Below are positions 33,775-41,770 of a stretch of 64,000 nucleotides of DNA, piece by piece. How positions within the stretch are numbered: position 1 is the first letter of the stretch; every line of letters starts with the position of its first letter. Source of the stretch: Lacinutrix sp. Bg11-31. Lineage in GTDB: Bacteria; Bacteroidota; Bacteroidia; Flavobacteriales; Flavobacteriaceae. Both the position numbers and the translations under genes were made by a program. The notes below the pieces were generated by a model. That model worked only from the letters and a program-made list of their open reading frames with translations. It had not been told where the DNA came from and searched no databases. The stretch is from NCBI RefSeq assembly GCF_002831665.1, contig NZ_CP025118.1:2976001-3040000 (forward strand). Direction: 5' to 3'.

Positions 33775-35255
33775 TTGATGACATATTAAAATCTTTAATT
33801 CATTTCGAAAAGTCTCCGAATACTGCAATCTATATTCAAATAGCTCAAGAAATCATTAATGCCATACAACGTGGCTATTTACCAGAAGGAACTGCGTTGC
33901 CAGGAACTAGAAAATTTAGTGCCTTACTATCTATTAATAGAAATACTGCAGTTGCTGTTTACGATGAGTTGGCATCGCAAGGTTGGGTAGATATTGTTGC
34001 TAATAAAGGGACGTTTGTTTTAATGCCAGAAAAAAAAACCGCTGCTATAAAAGCTGTGGTTCAAGGCTTAGAAAAATTAAAAGCGTATCCAGAAATAGCA
34101 GGATTTCCGTTTCAGTCGTCTTTTAATTTAGCTTCTACCGAAGAATTTTCGATACGTAAATATGTAATTAACGATGGGAAGCCCGATTTAAGATTACATC
34201 CTACACATCAGTTTTCTAAATGGTATAGTGCGTCTATGAAACGTGCATCGTTAATTTCGAAATGGAATCAAACACAAGCGCAGTCTAATACTACTTTTAG
34301 TAAACAGTTATGTAATTATTTAAATGCCACGAGAGGATTTCATATAAAACCAAGCAATATTGTAAGTACACGTAGTACCGAAATGAGCTTATATATTGTC
34401 TCTCAACTTTTAATACAGGAAAAAGATGTAGTGCTTGTTGGTAATTTAAGTCATTATAAATCTAATATGATTTTTCAGCAAGCAGGAGCTAATATTATAA
34501 CGATTCCTGTAGATGCGCATGGTATTGATGTCGATTTTATTGAAAAAAACTTCACGAAAAACAGTATTCGTTGTGTGTATGTTTGCGCACATAGGCAATA
34601 TCCAACAACGGTAACGCTTACAGCGGAAAGGCGTTTGAAATTATTGAAGCTCGCAAAGGCTTATAAGTTTGCTATTATAGAGGACGATTTTGATTACGAT
34701 TTTCAGTTTAACGGCTCTGCGATGGTGCCTATGGCAAGTGCAGATGGACAAGGTGTGGTTATTTATTTAGGACGATTAGGACAGTCTTTTTTTCCTAGTT
34801 TTCAAATAGGATTTGTAGTCGCTCCAGAAAACATTATTAATGAAGCCAAAAACTATTTGCAAATACTAGATAAACAAGGTGATTTAATTCAGAAGCAAAT
34901 ACTAACAGAACTTATTAGTGAAGGTGAAATACACCGATTAATTAAAAAGAATATTATTATTTATAAGCAAAGACGCGATTATTTATGTGCTTGTTTAAGT
35001 GTTTATTTTAAAGACTATGCAACTTGGCAAGTTCCAACAGGAGGTTTAGCAGTTTGGCTAAATTTTGAACCCAGAATATCGCTAGTTAAATTGGCAGAAA
35101 AAGCAAAAGCACACGATTTGTTTTTACCTAAAACCATACTGTATCAAAATAAAGATCTATGTGCTATTAGATTAGGATTTGGGCATTTAAACGAAGATGA
35201 AGTAGAAAACGTTATTAAAATTCTAAAAATCTCTTTTGTTGAGGTTATTTTTTAA
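33762..35255 (+). CDS. MocR-family regulator (GntR winged helix plus aminotransferase-like domain)
   Basis: A 497-residue MocR/PdxR-type protein. Residues ~15-85 are a GntR winged helix (IYIQIAQEIINAIQRGYLPE, LPGTRKFSALLSINRNTAVAVYDELASQGW). A linker leads to a fold-type-I aminotransferase-like domain (~140-497) with the cofactor-region phrase IIEDDFDYDFQF. The PLP-lysine stretch reads VVIYLGRLGQSFFPSFQIGFVV where the family has GSFSKxLxPxLRxG, so the usual lysine position is replaced by Arg or shifted. If so, PLP may bind without a Schiff base or not at all. It is divergent from a TonB receptor and its 3' end overlaps the hydrolase gene by 11 bp. Confidence 0.88.
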   Translation: MSSPVDDILKSLIHFEKSPNTAIYIQIAQEIINAIQRGYLPEGTALPGTRKFSALLSINRNTAVAVYDELASQGWVDIVANKGTFVLMPEKKTAAIKAVVQGLEKLKAYPEIAGFPFQSSFNLASTEEFSIRKYVINDGKPDLRLHPTHQFSKWYSASMKRASLISKWNQTQAQSNTTFSKQLCNYLNATRGFHIKPSNIVSTRSTEMSLYIVSQLLIQEKDVVLVGNLSHYKSNMIFQQAGANIITIPVDAHGIDVDFIEKNFTKNSIRCVYVCAHRQYPTTVTLTAERRLKLLKLAKAYKFAIIEDDFDYDFQFNGSAMVPMASADGQGVVIYLGRLGQSFFPSFQIGFVVAPENIINEAKNYLQILDKQGDLIQKQILTELISEGEIHRLIKKNIIIYKQRRDYLCACLSVYFKDYATWQVPTGGLAVWLNFEPRISLVKLAEKAKAHDLFLPKTILYQNKDLCAIRLGFGHLNEDEVENVIKILKISFVEVIF

Positions 35256-36210
35256 TGAAGGTATCCAAAATGCGATAAAACTTTTCTGGTTCTTCTAAAT
35301 ATGGATTGTGACCACTGTTTTCAAACATTTCAAATTGAGCTACTGGCATAAACGTTTTGTATTGCACAGCAAATTCTGGAGTAGAAACACCATCATATCG
35401 ACCAGCAATAATTAAGGTTTTTGCTTTCACATTTTTTAATTCCTTTCTGTAATCTTGGTTTATCATACTACCTGAAACATCAAAATCGCCATCTTTTCCA
35501 ATAATTGAAACATAAACATCGTTTGCCCAACCTCTATATTTTTCTTCAGGCGAATTTTGCTTCAATTTAGTATTATGATAGTAAATATATTTTGTTGGGA
35601 AACTACCATAAACGTCTGCCAATTCTTTATCGCTAGACATATAACCTAATGCGCGAATAGAATCTACTTTTTTCCATTTCTCAGGAAAGTGTGTTTTTGC
35701 ATAATGGTTATAACTATCGCAATTGGCTTGCCACATGGCTCCACTATGGAAGCCATTAATTAATACCATTTTCTCAACGTTGTCTTTATATTTTATAGCG
35801 TAAGCTTGCGCAGGAACTGTACCGTAAGAATGCCCAACCAAAGAGATTTTATCGAATTTTAAAAGCACACGTAGTTTCTCGATAAGCTCTACATCATTTT
35901 CAACCGAGTATTCTTTTGGATCTTTAGCATCCTCACTTTTTCCACGACCTAACCAATCGAAAAAAACAACCGTATTTGTTTTATAATACTGCCCAAAATT
36001 ACCTTGCATATAATCATGAGAATTTCCTGGTCCTCCTGGTAAAAAGAAAATTGGGTCACCAGAACCTTTAGTTTCTACATTAATTTTATAACCACCTATT
36101 TCGTAGAATTTAGATTCGAATTTCTCGAATATATCCGTGTCTTGTTGTGCATTATTGCAAGCTGTAATAAAGAAAAACGAAATACTAAGTAGCTTAAAAA
36201 GAGGTTTCAT
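35245..36210 (-). CDS. Alpha/beta-hydrolase lipoprotein
   Basis: A 321-residue exported hydrolase with a lipobox (SFFFITAC, Cys18). The oxyanion-hole motif is FFLPGGPGNSHDY, like proline iminopeptidases. The nucleophile elbow is VGHSYGTVPAQ (Ser). The acid is likely the Asp in AGRYDGVSTPE, and the His is in NSGHNPYLEEPE. All triad residues are therefore present. The substrate is unknown; an aminopeptidase or lactonase is possible. It overlaps the MocR-type gene by 11 bp tail to tail, without a terminator. Confidence 0.88.
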   Translation of the reverse strand: MKPLFKLLSISFFFITACNNAQQDTDIFEKFESKFYEIGGYKINVETKGSGDPIFFLPGGPGNSHDYMQGNFGQYYKTNTVVFFDWLGRGKSEDAKDPKEYSVENDVELIEKLRVLLKFDKISLVGHSYGTVPAQAYAIKYKDNVEKMVLINGFHSGAMWQANCDSYNHYAKTHFPEKWKKVDSIRALGYMSSDKELADVYGSFPTKYIYYHNTKLKQNSPEEKYRGWANDVYVSIIGKDGDFDVSGSMINQDYRKELKNVKAKTLIIAGRYDGVSTPEFAVQYKTFMPVAQFEMFENSGHNPYLEEPEKFYRILDTFIKK

Positions 36211-36220
36211 GTGTTAAGTT

Positions 36221-36511
36221 TTAAATGAATATGAATTTTAAAAGATTAAAAGTGATGAGCAATGCAATTATTATTGAAATGACCGAAATGATAATCTTCT
36301 TTTTTCTTTCTCGTCTTATTTTATTGTGAATTTCAACTTTAATAGTTGCCATTTTATCTGGTGAAACTTTTATAAAATTTAGAGCTCCAGATTTTTCATT
36401 ATCTAATTTGGCAACATTATTTATAGAATATGCTCTCTTTTTATTTTGAGCATTCCTGGAGCGTTCTTGCTTCATTCTGTTAATCATGTCTGCAGCGTAC
36501 GAATATCCCAT
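36221..36511 (-). CDS. Small basic membrane-anchored hypothetical protein
   Basis: A 96-residue protein without a recognised domain. The first ~70 residues are hydrophilic and basic (MKQERSRNAQNKKRAYSIN, IHNKIRRERKKK). They are followed by one C-terminal membrane segment (IIISVISIIIALLITFNLLKFIFI), giving a tail-anchored topology with the basic part in the cytoplasm. It resembles the short membrane proteins often seen in flavobacteria. It lies 9 bp upstream of the hydrolase gene on the same strand. Function unknown. Confidence 0.7.
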   Translation of the reverse strand: MGYSYAADMINRMKQERSRNAQNKKRAYSINNVAKLDNEKSGALNFIKVSPDKMATIKVEIHNKIRRERKKKIIISVISIIIALLITFNLLKFIFI

Positions 36512-36576
36512 GATAATTTTATAGTTTTAGATAAAAAGCGGTTAATTCTTAGTAAATATAAGAATAAAGAGCAAAA

Positions 36577-36604
36577 AAAAAACCGCTATTAATAGCGGTT
36601 TTTT
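36577..36604. terminator. Terminator after the flotillin gene
   Basis: AAAAAACCGCTATT/AATAGCGGTTTTTT, a 28-bp perfect palindrome. It ends the leftward NfeD-flotillin transcript just beyond the stop at 36619 and could act on both strands. Confidence 0.9.
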
Positions 36605-36618
36605 GAATAAGTTAAATG

Positions 36619-38037
36619 TTATGCATTAGGCTTGTTGTCTTCTATAACTTCTGCTTCTGCATCACTTTTTACATTTTTACCTTTTAAATATTCTGGCAAT
36701 TCCATTCCTGCCATGTTAAACATTTCTTGTAAAGGTGGAACCGATTTATACATTCCAGAAAGGAAGTTGGCAGTAGACGTTTTTCCGTCTTTTCCACCAC
36801 CATTTTCCCAAACGGTAATTTTATCAATTTTAATATTTTTAATAGCTTCAGATTGCATTTTTACTAATTCTGGTAACTTATCTGCAATTAATAATAATAC
36901 TGCATCTTTAGAGTTGTTACCAGCTGCCTTAACAATTTGCTCCATACCAGCAGCTTGTTTTGTTAAGATTTCAAACTGACCTTGTGCTTCGGCTTGCGCT
37001 TTAAATAATATTGCATCTGCTTCACCTTTTGCACGTCTTCTTATTTGTTCAGCTTCAGCTTCAGCATCAATTTCTACTTTTCTTTTATCAATTTCTGCAG
37101 GTACAATAATATCTGCTTCTTGAGAAGAACGTTCTCTATCTGCTCTTGCCGTTTCTGCTTCTTTTTCTGCAGCATAAGACTCTTGTAAAGCTTTTGCTGT
37201 TTGTACTTTTTCTGATGCTATTGCCACACGTTCTGCTTCTGCTTCACGTTGACGACGTAAAGAATCTGAGTTTGCTACTGCAATTTTTGCTGTGTTTTCT
37301 CCTTCTACTGCTTGTGCATTTGCTGCGGCAACTTGGGTTCTTTCATCTTGAACAGCGTTTGCTTCACCAATAGATCCATCTCTAGTTTTTTCAGCAACCG
37401 ATTTACGAGCCGCATTTATTGCATGTGCTGCTGCTTCCTTACCTAAAGCTTCAATGTATCCAGACTCATCTACAATATCGGTAATGTTTACGTTTATTAG
37501 TTTTAAACCTACTTTTTTAAGCTCTGACTCTACACTTTGAGAAATATTAGTTAAAAACTTATCTCTATCGTTGTTAATTTCTTCAATATCCATAGAAGCA
37601 ACAACCAAACGTAACTGACCAAAAATAATTTCTTGGGCTAATTCTTGAATATCGCTTTGGTTAAGGCCTAAAAGTCTTTCGGCAGCATTTTGCATAATAC
37701 CTGGTTCTGTAGAGACACCAATAGTAAAACGCGATGGTACATTAACACGAATGTTTTGTTTAGATAAGGCATTTACTAAATTAACTTCGATAGAAATTGG
37801 TGTTAAATCTAGAAATTGGTAATCTTGAATTACTGGATAAATAAAGGCTGCACCACCATGAATACATTTGGCAGATTGTCCGCCACCTACTTTACCATAA
37901 ACAACTAGAATTCTGTCCGATGGACAACGTTTGTAGCGTTTAACAAGTACAATTAAAAAGACAAAAACAAATAGTATTGCAAAAATAATTGCAATTGGGA
38001 AGCCTAAATTAAAGGCGTCTTGAGTGATTAGAAACAT
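36619..38037 (-). CDS. Flotillin-family protein (SPFH domain)
   Basis: Membrane scaffold protein of the flotillin/YqiK type, 472 residues. Residues ~10-34 form an N-terminal membrane segment (FPIAIIFAILFVFVFLIVLV). The SPFH domain follows (~35-220: PSDRILVVYGKVGGGQSAKC, FTIGVSTEPGIMQNAAERLLGL). Residues ~225-370 are a long Ala/Glu/Arg coiled coil with EAEAERVA and EAETARADRERS runs, and the C-terminus is low-complexity. Flotillins organise functional membrane microdomains. It follows an NfeD-like gene by 13 bp, the classical partner pair. Confidence 0.93.
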   Translation of the reverse strand: MFLITQDAFNLGFPIAIIFAILFVFVFLIVLVKRYKRCPSDRILVVYGKVGGGQSAKCIHGGAAFIYPVIQDYQFLDLTPISIEVNLVNALSKQNIRVNVPSRFTIGVSTEPGIMQNAAERLLGLNQSDIQELAQEIIFGQLRLVVASMDIEEINNDRDKFLTNISQSVESELKKVGLKLINVNITDIVDESGYIEALGKEAAAHAINAARKSVAEKTRDGSIGEANAVQDERTQVAAANAQAVEGENTAKIAVANSDSLRRQREAEAERVAIASEKVQTAKALQESYAAEKEAETARADRERSSQEADIIVPAEIDKRKVEIDAEAEAEQIRRRAKGEADAILFKAQAEAQGQFEILTKQAAGMEQIVKAAGNNSKDAVLLLIADKLPELVKMQSEAIKNIKIDKITVWENGGGKDGKTSTANFLSGMYKSVPPLQEMFNMAGMELPEYLKGKNVKSDAEAEVIEDNKPNA

Positions 38038-38050
38038 AGGTTTATGGTTT

Positions 38051-38623
38051 TTAGTTAAGTTTTTCTATTATTAGTATTCCGTTATCGGTAATGCTTTTTA
38101 CTTTAATTACTGTGCCAGATTTTAAATCGGTTTCACTATCTGTTAAAGCTTCTAATTCCCTTAGTGCGCCTTGAATTTTAACGTGTGCTTTTCCTATAGA
38201 AGAGCGTTTTGCTCCAACTGTTAAATATACTTCGCCAACTTCATTTATAGCATTTTTAAATTTCATGGTTCCGCTATCGCTAAGTTTGTTCATGTAAAAA
38301 AACATGGCAGCCATTATAGTCATCATAATTAATCCGCAAATTAAAGAGATAATTATTGTTAATGGTTTAGAAAAACCAGCGTCTATACAAGCAATACCAC
38401 TCCAACCAAATAAGGTAAAGAAACCTACTAAGTTTCTAAAAGTTATAAACTGAAATCCAATACCTGTATCTGCTTCAATGTCTGAATCTACATCACCAAA
38501 ATCGTCTGCATCACCACCAATAAAAGTAGAAATTGTTGTAAAAATGAAAATAATGGAACCTAATAATGCAATACTCCAATATATTTTTGGAAATAATTCT
38601 AGGCTAAAGAACCAATCTGTCAT
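38051..38623 (-). CDS. NfeD-like membrane protein, flotillin partner
   Basis: A 190-residue protein. The first ~110 residues contain three membrane segments (IYWSIALLGSIIFIFTTIST, FRNLVGFFTLFGWSGIACI, PLTIIISLICGLIMMTIM). The C-terminal ~70 residues form an OB-fold-like domain (VGEVYLTVGAKRSSIGKAHV ... GTVIKVKSITDNGILIIEKL), as in NfeD proteins. It sits directly upstream of the flotillin gene on the same strand, so it is almost certainly cotranscribed and acts in the same membrane complex. Confidence 0.85.
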   Translation of the reverse strand: MTDWFFSLELFPKIYWSIALLGSIIFIFTTISTFIGGDADDFGDVDSDIEADTGIGFQFITFRNLVGFFTLFGWSGIACIDAGFSKPLTIIISLICGLIMMTIMAAMFFYMNKLSDSGTMKFKNAINEVGEVYLTVGAKRSSIGKAHVKIQGALRELEALTDSETDLKSGTVIKVKSITDNGILIIEKLN

Positions 38624-38936
38624 AATAAAGTGTTGTTAGTTAAAAAATGAAATATACTACTTTTTGAAAATAAAGCGCGTTTTATCTGCACTCTATTTAT
38701 ATGTAGTTAATGTAAGTGATTTGTTACAAAATATTCTCTATCATTCCAGCGAAGGCAGGAATCTACTTTTACAGATTCTAGATTAGGAATGATTAATAGT
38801 CTATAACAAAATATGTTTCCCAGTGTTTAGAAATTTATTATTATTCCTGTAACTAATTCTGAAAAAGGAATACTTATATTGAAGATTATAATTATTCATT
38901 CCGATACATTCGGAAGCACTTTTAATAGAAATTAAT
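38624..38936. other. Intergenic region with short hairpins
   Basis: No gene is seen. It holds an ATTCC-AGCGAAGGC-AGGAAT hairpin (38743-38764), a larger TCATTCC/GGAATGA arm pair enclosing it (38741-38792), an inner AATCT/AGATT pair, and TTCCGA/TCGGAA (38899-38915) just before the next gene. A weak TATATTTC box (38649-38656, minus strand) may drive the NfeD gene. Confidence 0.55.
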
Positions 38937-39410
38937 ATGGAAAATACAGAACAAAAGAGTTGGTTTAGTAGAAATTGGGGATGGTTACTTGGTGGTGGCT
39001 GTTTATCAATAATTGTTGTTGTGGTATTAGTAATTGTTGGTGCATTCTATAAAATATCTAATTCTATTTCAGGATCAGAACCTTATACTTATGCTTTTTC
39101 TCAAGCTATAGAAAACCAGGAAGTTATTGGCTTTTTAGGTGAGCCAATCGAGAGTGATGGTATGGGAAGTACTAGTTATAAAAATACAAACGGTAAAAGT
39201 ACTGTTAGTTTAACTATACCAATAAAAGGATCGATTGATGAAGGTGAAATTATTGTAGAAGCCGAAAAAATTAATAATGAATGGGCTTACAATACACTTT
39301 ATGTTAAAATAGATGGCGAAAGTGAACTTATTTATTTGGAAGGAAATGAAAGTGAACAGTATTATGAAGAAGAAGATATAGAAGATGAAGAGTTGTTAGA
39401 CAACAACTAA
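38937..39410 (+). CDS. Coa1/Tim21-domain membrane protein
   Basis: A 157-residue bitopic protein. Residues ~14-40 form one membrane segment (WGWLLGGGCLSIIVVVVLVIVGAFY). The exposed domain (YAFSQAIENQEVIGFLGEPIESDGM) resembles the Coa1/Tim21 cytochrome oxidase assembly family, in which a helix is followed by strands (SLTIPIKGSIDEGEIIVEAEK). The C-terminal 25 residues are extremely acidic (Glu/Asp repeats). Many Bacteroidota carry such proteins without an oxidase context, so the real role is uncertain. The gene is monocistronic, ending 4 bp from the convergent DUF2007 gene. Confidence 0.78.
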   Translation: MENTEQKSWFSRNWGWLLGGGCLSIIVVVVLVIVGAFYKISNSISGSEPYTYAFSQAIENQEVIGFLGEPIESDGMGSTSYKNTNGKSTVSLTIPIKGSIDEGEIIVEAEKINNEWAYNTLYVKIDGESELIYLEGNESEQYYEEEDIEDEELLDNN

Positions 39411-39414
39411 AGAC

Positions 39415-39828
39415 TTATTTAATCTCAAATTCAGTTTTACAAGTTTCACATTTGTACTTGTGTTTTGCGCTTATTGGTAAGGTGCCAAATAGTACTCCAA
39501 AAATAAAGCCGAAGAAAGATTTAAAGTCTTTTATGGTTGAGAATAATTCTATTTTCTCGCCATTACAATTTGGACAATGTATGGTATTGCCATCGTCGTC
39601 TAAAGAGTACTTAGAAATAGATTCTAGTATATGTTGCGCTTCCATAGCATCCTTAGCTAATACTTTTAATTTTACACCACCTATAGCATTACTAACTAAT
39701 GGATCTGTATCTATAGTGAAATTATCGCTTAAAAATACTTGAATACCATCGGCTTCCAAACGCCCTTTTATTATTTGAGCTTCGGTAGAATATTGAAATC
39801 TTGCTATGGTTTTAAAAGTATCGCTCAT
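39415..39828 (-). CDS. DUF2007 domain protein with zinc ribbon
   Basis: A 137-residue protein. Residues ~1-70 are a DUF2007 domain (TIARFQYSTEAQIIKGRLEADGIQVFLSDN ... GVKLKVLAKDAMEAQHILESI), a PII-like fold thought to be a signal-transducing module. Four cysteines form a zinc-ribbon pair: HCPNCNGEK and KCETCKTEF. A short hydrophobic stretch lies between them (FFGFIFGVLFGTLP). DUF2007 fused to a membrane-proximal ribbon is common in Bacteroidota. Function unknown. Confidence 0.83.
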   Translation of the reverse strand: MSDTFKTIARFQYSTEAQIIKGRLEADGIQVFLSDNFTIDTDPLVSNAIGGVKLKVLAKDAMEAQHILESISKYSLDDDGNTIHCPNCNGEKIELFSTIKDFKSFFGFIFGVLFGTLPISAKHKYKCETCKTEFEIK

Positions 39829-39869
39829 TTTGGTTGTCTCGAAAACAGGAAGCTTATGTTTATTTAAAG

Positions 39870-40421
39870 TTAGTCTTTTTTTATTTCAGATTTGTTTTGT
39901 TTTAGGTTTTCTTTATCTATCCATTTAAAATCATTTGGAATTGTGGCATCTAATAAATCGATGTTTAGTGCTTCAGAGATATCAAAGCCAACAGAAACGG
40001 CATCTTCAAAATTATTTCTTGTGTATAATTCGAAATGTTTATTCTTATCGTACCATAAATTCACTTCAAAAATTTCTGCTTCGCTTTTAGAAGGGTCGAA
40101 AAAAATAGAAACATATTCGTAGTTGTTAATTTTTTTCCATTTTCCTATTTTAATAGAACCAACTTCTATTGTTGGTTTAAATCTTGAAAGTTCTAAATCT
40201 ATATGTACTTTTTTATGAAGACATAAAAGAATACCAATCCCTATTAAATAAAAGATATTAATTATTCCTGATTTGTTACCTTTTGTTAATTCAACTTTCC
40301 ACAAATTATTAATAGTTAAATAAATAATTATTCCAATTGCGGCAGTAAATATTAAAGATGCTATTATTAGTTTCCAAAAAGGTCTAGGACTTTCAGAAAC
40401 GATAATGTGTTTTTTGTCCAT
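39870..40421 (-). CDS. Hypothetical two-segment membrane protein (183 aa)
   Basis: No recognised domain. Residues ~17-37 and ~52-66 form two membrane segments (LIIASLIFTAAIGIIIYLTI, IINIFYLIGIGILLCL). The remaining ~115 residues form a charged soluble tail with alternating strands (YEYVSIFFDPSKSEAEIFEVN), as in small two-segment proteins with a PH-like cytoplasmic domain. It is on the minus strand, 41 bp beyond the DUF2007 gene start, and divergent from the DUF2975 module. Function unknown. Confidence 0.72.
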   Translation of the reverse strand: MDKKHIIVSESPRPFWKLIIASLIFTAAIGIIIYLTINNLWKVELTKGNKSGIINIFYLIGIGILLCLHKKVHIDLELSRFKPTIEVGSIKIGKWKKINNYEYVSIFFDPSKSEAEIFEVNLWYDKNKHFELYTRNNFEDAVSVGFDISEALNIDLLDATIPNDFKWIDKENLKQNKSEIKKD

Positions 40422-40477
40422 TGCTCAAATATAAATAAAGGTTTTGTAACACGAATTTTTATGTTTTTTAATAATTT

Positions 40478-40527
40478 ATTATTGTTTATCAATAATTTTT
40501 ATATATTTGTTATCGTTAAACAATAAT
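40478..40527 (+). promoter_or_regulatory. Promoter of the DUF2975-XRE operon flanked by an inverted repeat
   Basis: -33 TTG (40482-40484) and -7 TATATTTG (40502-40509) are 17 nt apart. ATTATTGTTTA (40478-40488) and TAAACAATAAT (40517-40527) are a perfect 11-bp inverted repeat enclosing the promoter, a good candidate operator for the XRE protein of the operon. Confidence 0.65.
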
Positions 40528-40530
40528 TAT

Positions 40531-41043
40531 ATGAAAATGAAAAAACTAAATATTCTAAAATCATTGGTAGATTTTATCTGGTACATTACCTGTTTGCCTT
40601 TAGTACCATTAACTTTATTTTTTGCAGTATATATGTTTTTTAATGACGATATACTCAAGGTTTTTAATGTTCTAGATCAAGGGATAATAATAACGCCATG
40701 GTATTTAAAGATTTTGTTACTATTAATAGCAATAGTATTATTTGTATCGATTTATAGTTTTTATCTTTTTAGAAGTACGTTAGCCTATTTTCAAAAAAGG
40801 AAACCTTTTGATGATTTTGTAATTAATAACTACAGAAAGATAGGGAACCTACTTGCTATTTCTGGCGCTTCAGGAGCAATTATTTCATTTAGTTTTAATT
40901 TGTTTATAAAGAGTAGTTTGCAACTCAATTTTGGATTAAGTTCATACTTATTTGCTGTCTGTTTAGGCTTATTTTTTATGGTATTAAGTGAAACGTTTAA
41001 GGTGGCGAAAACTGCAAAACAAGAAAATGATTTAACTATATAA
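40531..41043 (+). CDS. DUF2975 membrane protein, first copy
   Basis: A 170-residue membrane protein of the DUF2975 (YoaS-like) family with four predicted membrane segments (VDFIWYITCLPLVPLTLFFAVYMF, PWYLKILLLLIAIVLFVSIYSFYLF, ISGASGAIISFSFNLFI, YLFAVCLGLFFMVLSETF). The RSTLAYFQKRKPFDDFVINNYRKIGNLL loop between segments two and three is family-typical. It ends KVAKTAKQENDLTI, like the second copy. I chose the ATG at 40531 (MKMKKLN) over an upstream TTG (40507), which lies inside the -7 box. First gene of a three-gene operon. Confidence 0.88.
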   Translation: MKMKKLNILKSLVDFIWYITCLPLVPLTLFFAVYMFFNDDILKVFNVLDQGIIITPWYLKILLLLIAIVLFVSIYSFYLFRSTLAYFQKRKPFDDFVINNYRKIGNLLAISGASGAIISFSFNLFIKSSLQLNFGLSSYLFAVCLGLFFMVLSETFKVAKTAKQENDLTI

Positions 41044-41045
41044 TT

Positions 41046-41528
41046 ATGAAGAAAATAAAAATACTCCATTGGTTTGTTATCACGTTGATAGTAATATTTA
41101 TTATTCATTTTTTAACGAATATGTATCTTACATTTTACACACCAGGTTTTATGAATTTTGGAGATGAACATTATAGTCAATTCATTTTTGGTTATTACAC
41201 ACAATTTGTTGGTTTAACTTTTTCAATACTATCTTTTGTTGCATTATTCTTTTTAAGAAAAGGATTAGGTGTAACTATAAAAAAAGGGTTTTTTAATAAA
41301 AACAGTTCAAAAAAATTCAAAATTGCTGGCAAGCTCTTTTTGGTTTCAGGTGTTTTAAGTTTGCTTTGGGATTTTACATTACTTATTTATTCAAAAGGAG
41401 AAATTCTTTTTGTAGGTTCTATAATTTCAGATATTCTGTTATTGTTAATAGGTTTTGGCTTACTTATTATTGCAGATTTTATTACAAATGGAAACACAAT
41501 TCAACAAGAAAACGACTTAACAATATAA
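41046..41528 (+). CDS. DUF2975 membrane protein, second copy
   Basis: A 160-residue paralogue of the preceding gene, starting 2 bp after its stop. It has four membrane segments in the same order and the same C-terminal QENDLTI ending, although most of the sequence differs (KGLGVTIKKGFFNKNSSKKFKIAGKLFLVSG is the shared loop). The tandem copies suggest duplication inside the operon. They could form a heteromeric sensor or scaffold that controls the XRE regulator encoded next. Confidence 0.86.
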   Translation: MKKIKILHWFVITLIVIFIIHFLTNMYLTFYTPGFMNFGDEHYSQFIFGYYTQFVGLTFSILSFVALFFLRKGLGVTIKKGFFNKNSSKKFKIAGKLFLVSGVLSLLWDFTLLIYSKGEILFVGSIISDILLLLIGFGLLIIADFITNGNTIQQENDLTI

Positions 41529-41530
41529 CT

Positions 41531-41737
41531 ATGCCAATAATAGTAAACTTAGACGTTATGCTTGCTAAACGCAAGATGAAAAGCAAGGACTTGGCAGAAA
41601 TTATAGGTATAACAACTGCAAACCTATCCATATTAAAATCTGGTAAAGCAAAAGCAGTGCGTTTTTCAACATTAGAAGCCATTTGCGAAGCTTTAGAATG
41701 CCAGCCGAGTGATATTTTGGAGTACGTTAAAAACTAG
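41531..41737 (+). CDS. Small XRE/Cro-type HTH regulator (YozG-like)
   Basis: A 68-residue DNA-binding protein made of little more than one helix-turn-helix domain: MPIIVNLDVMLAKRKMKSKD then LAEIIGITTANLSILKSGK and FSTLEAICEALECQPSDILEY. This is the YozG class, usually paired with DUF2975 proteins. The ATG at 41531 lies 2 bp after the second DUF2975 gene. A longer reading frame opens upstream at 41366 but is out of register with the DUF2975 gene and lacks meaning there. It probably binds the inverted repeat at the operon promoter. Confidence 0.9.
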   Translation: MPIIVNLDVMLAKRKMKSKDLAEIIGITTANLSILKSGKAKAVRFSTLEAICEALECQPSDILEYVKN

Positions 41738-41770
41738 AATCACGTTATTTTATTTAAAAACGTAATGTCC

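Noticed and set aside
37146..37373. Leu-rich plus-strand frame
   Set aside because: It is the shadow of the Ala/Glu coiled coil of the flotillin gene read on the other strand.
38624..38936. tRNA-like cloverleaf from nested hairpins
   Set aside because: No anticodon or T-arm (GTTCGA-type) pattern; the stems match the dispersed hairpin family instead.
41366..41737. Longer frame upstream of the HTH gene
   Set aside because: It overlaps the second DUF2975 gene in another frame. The HTH protein starts naturally at the ATG at 41531.
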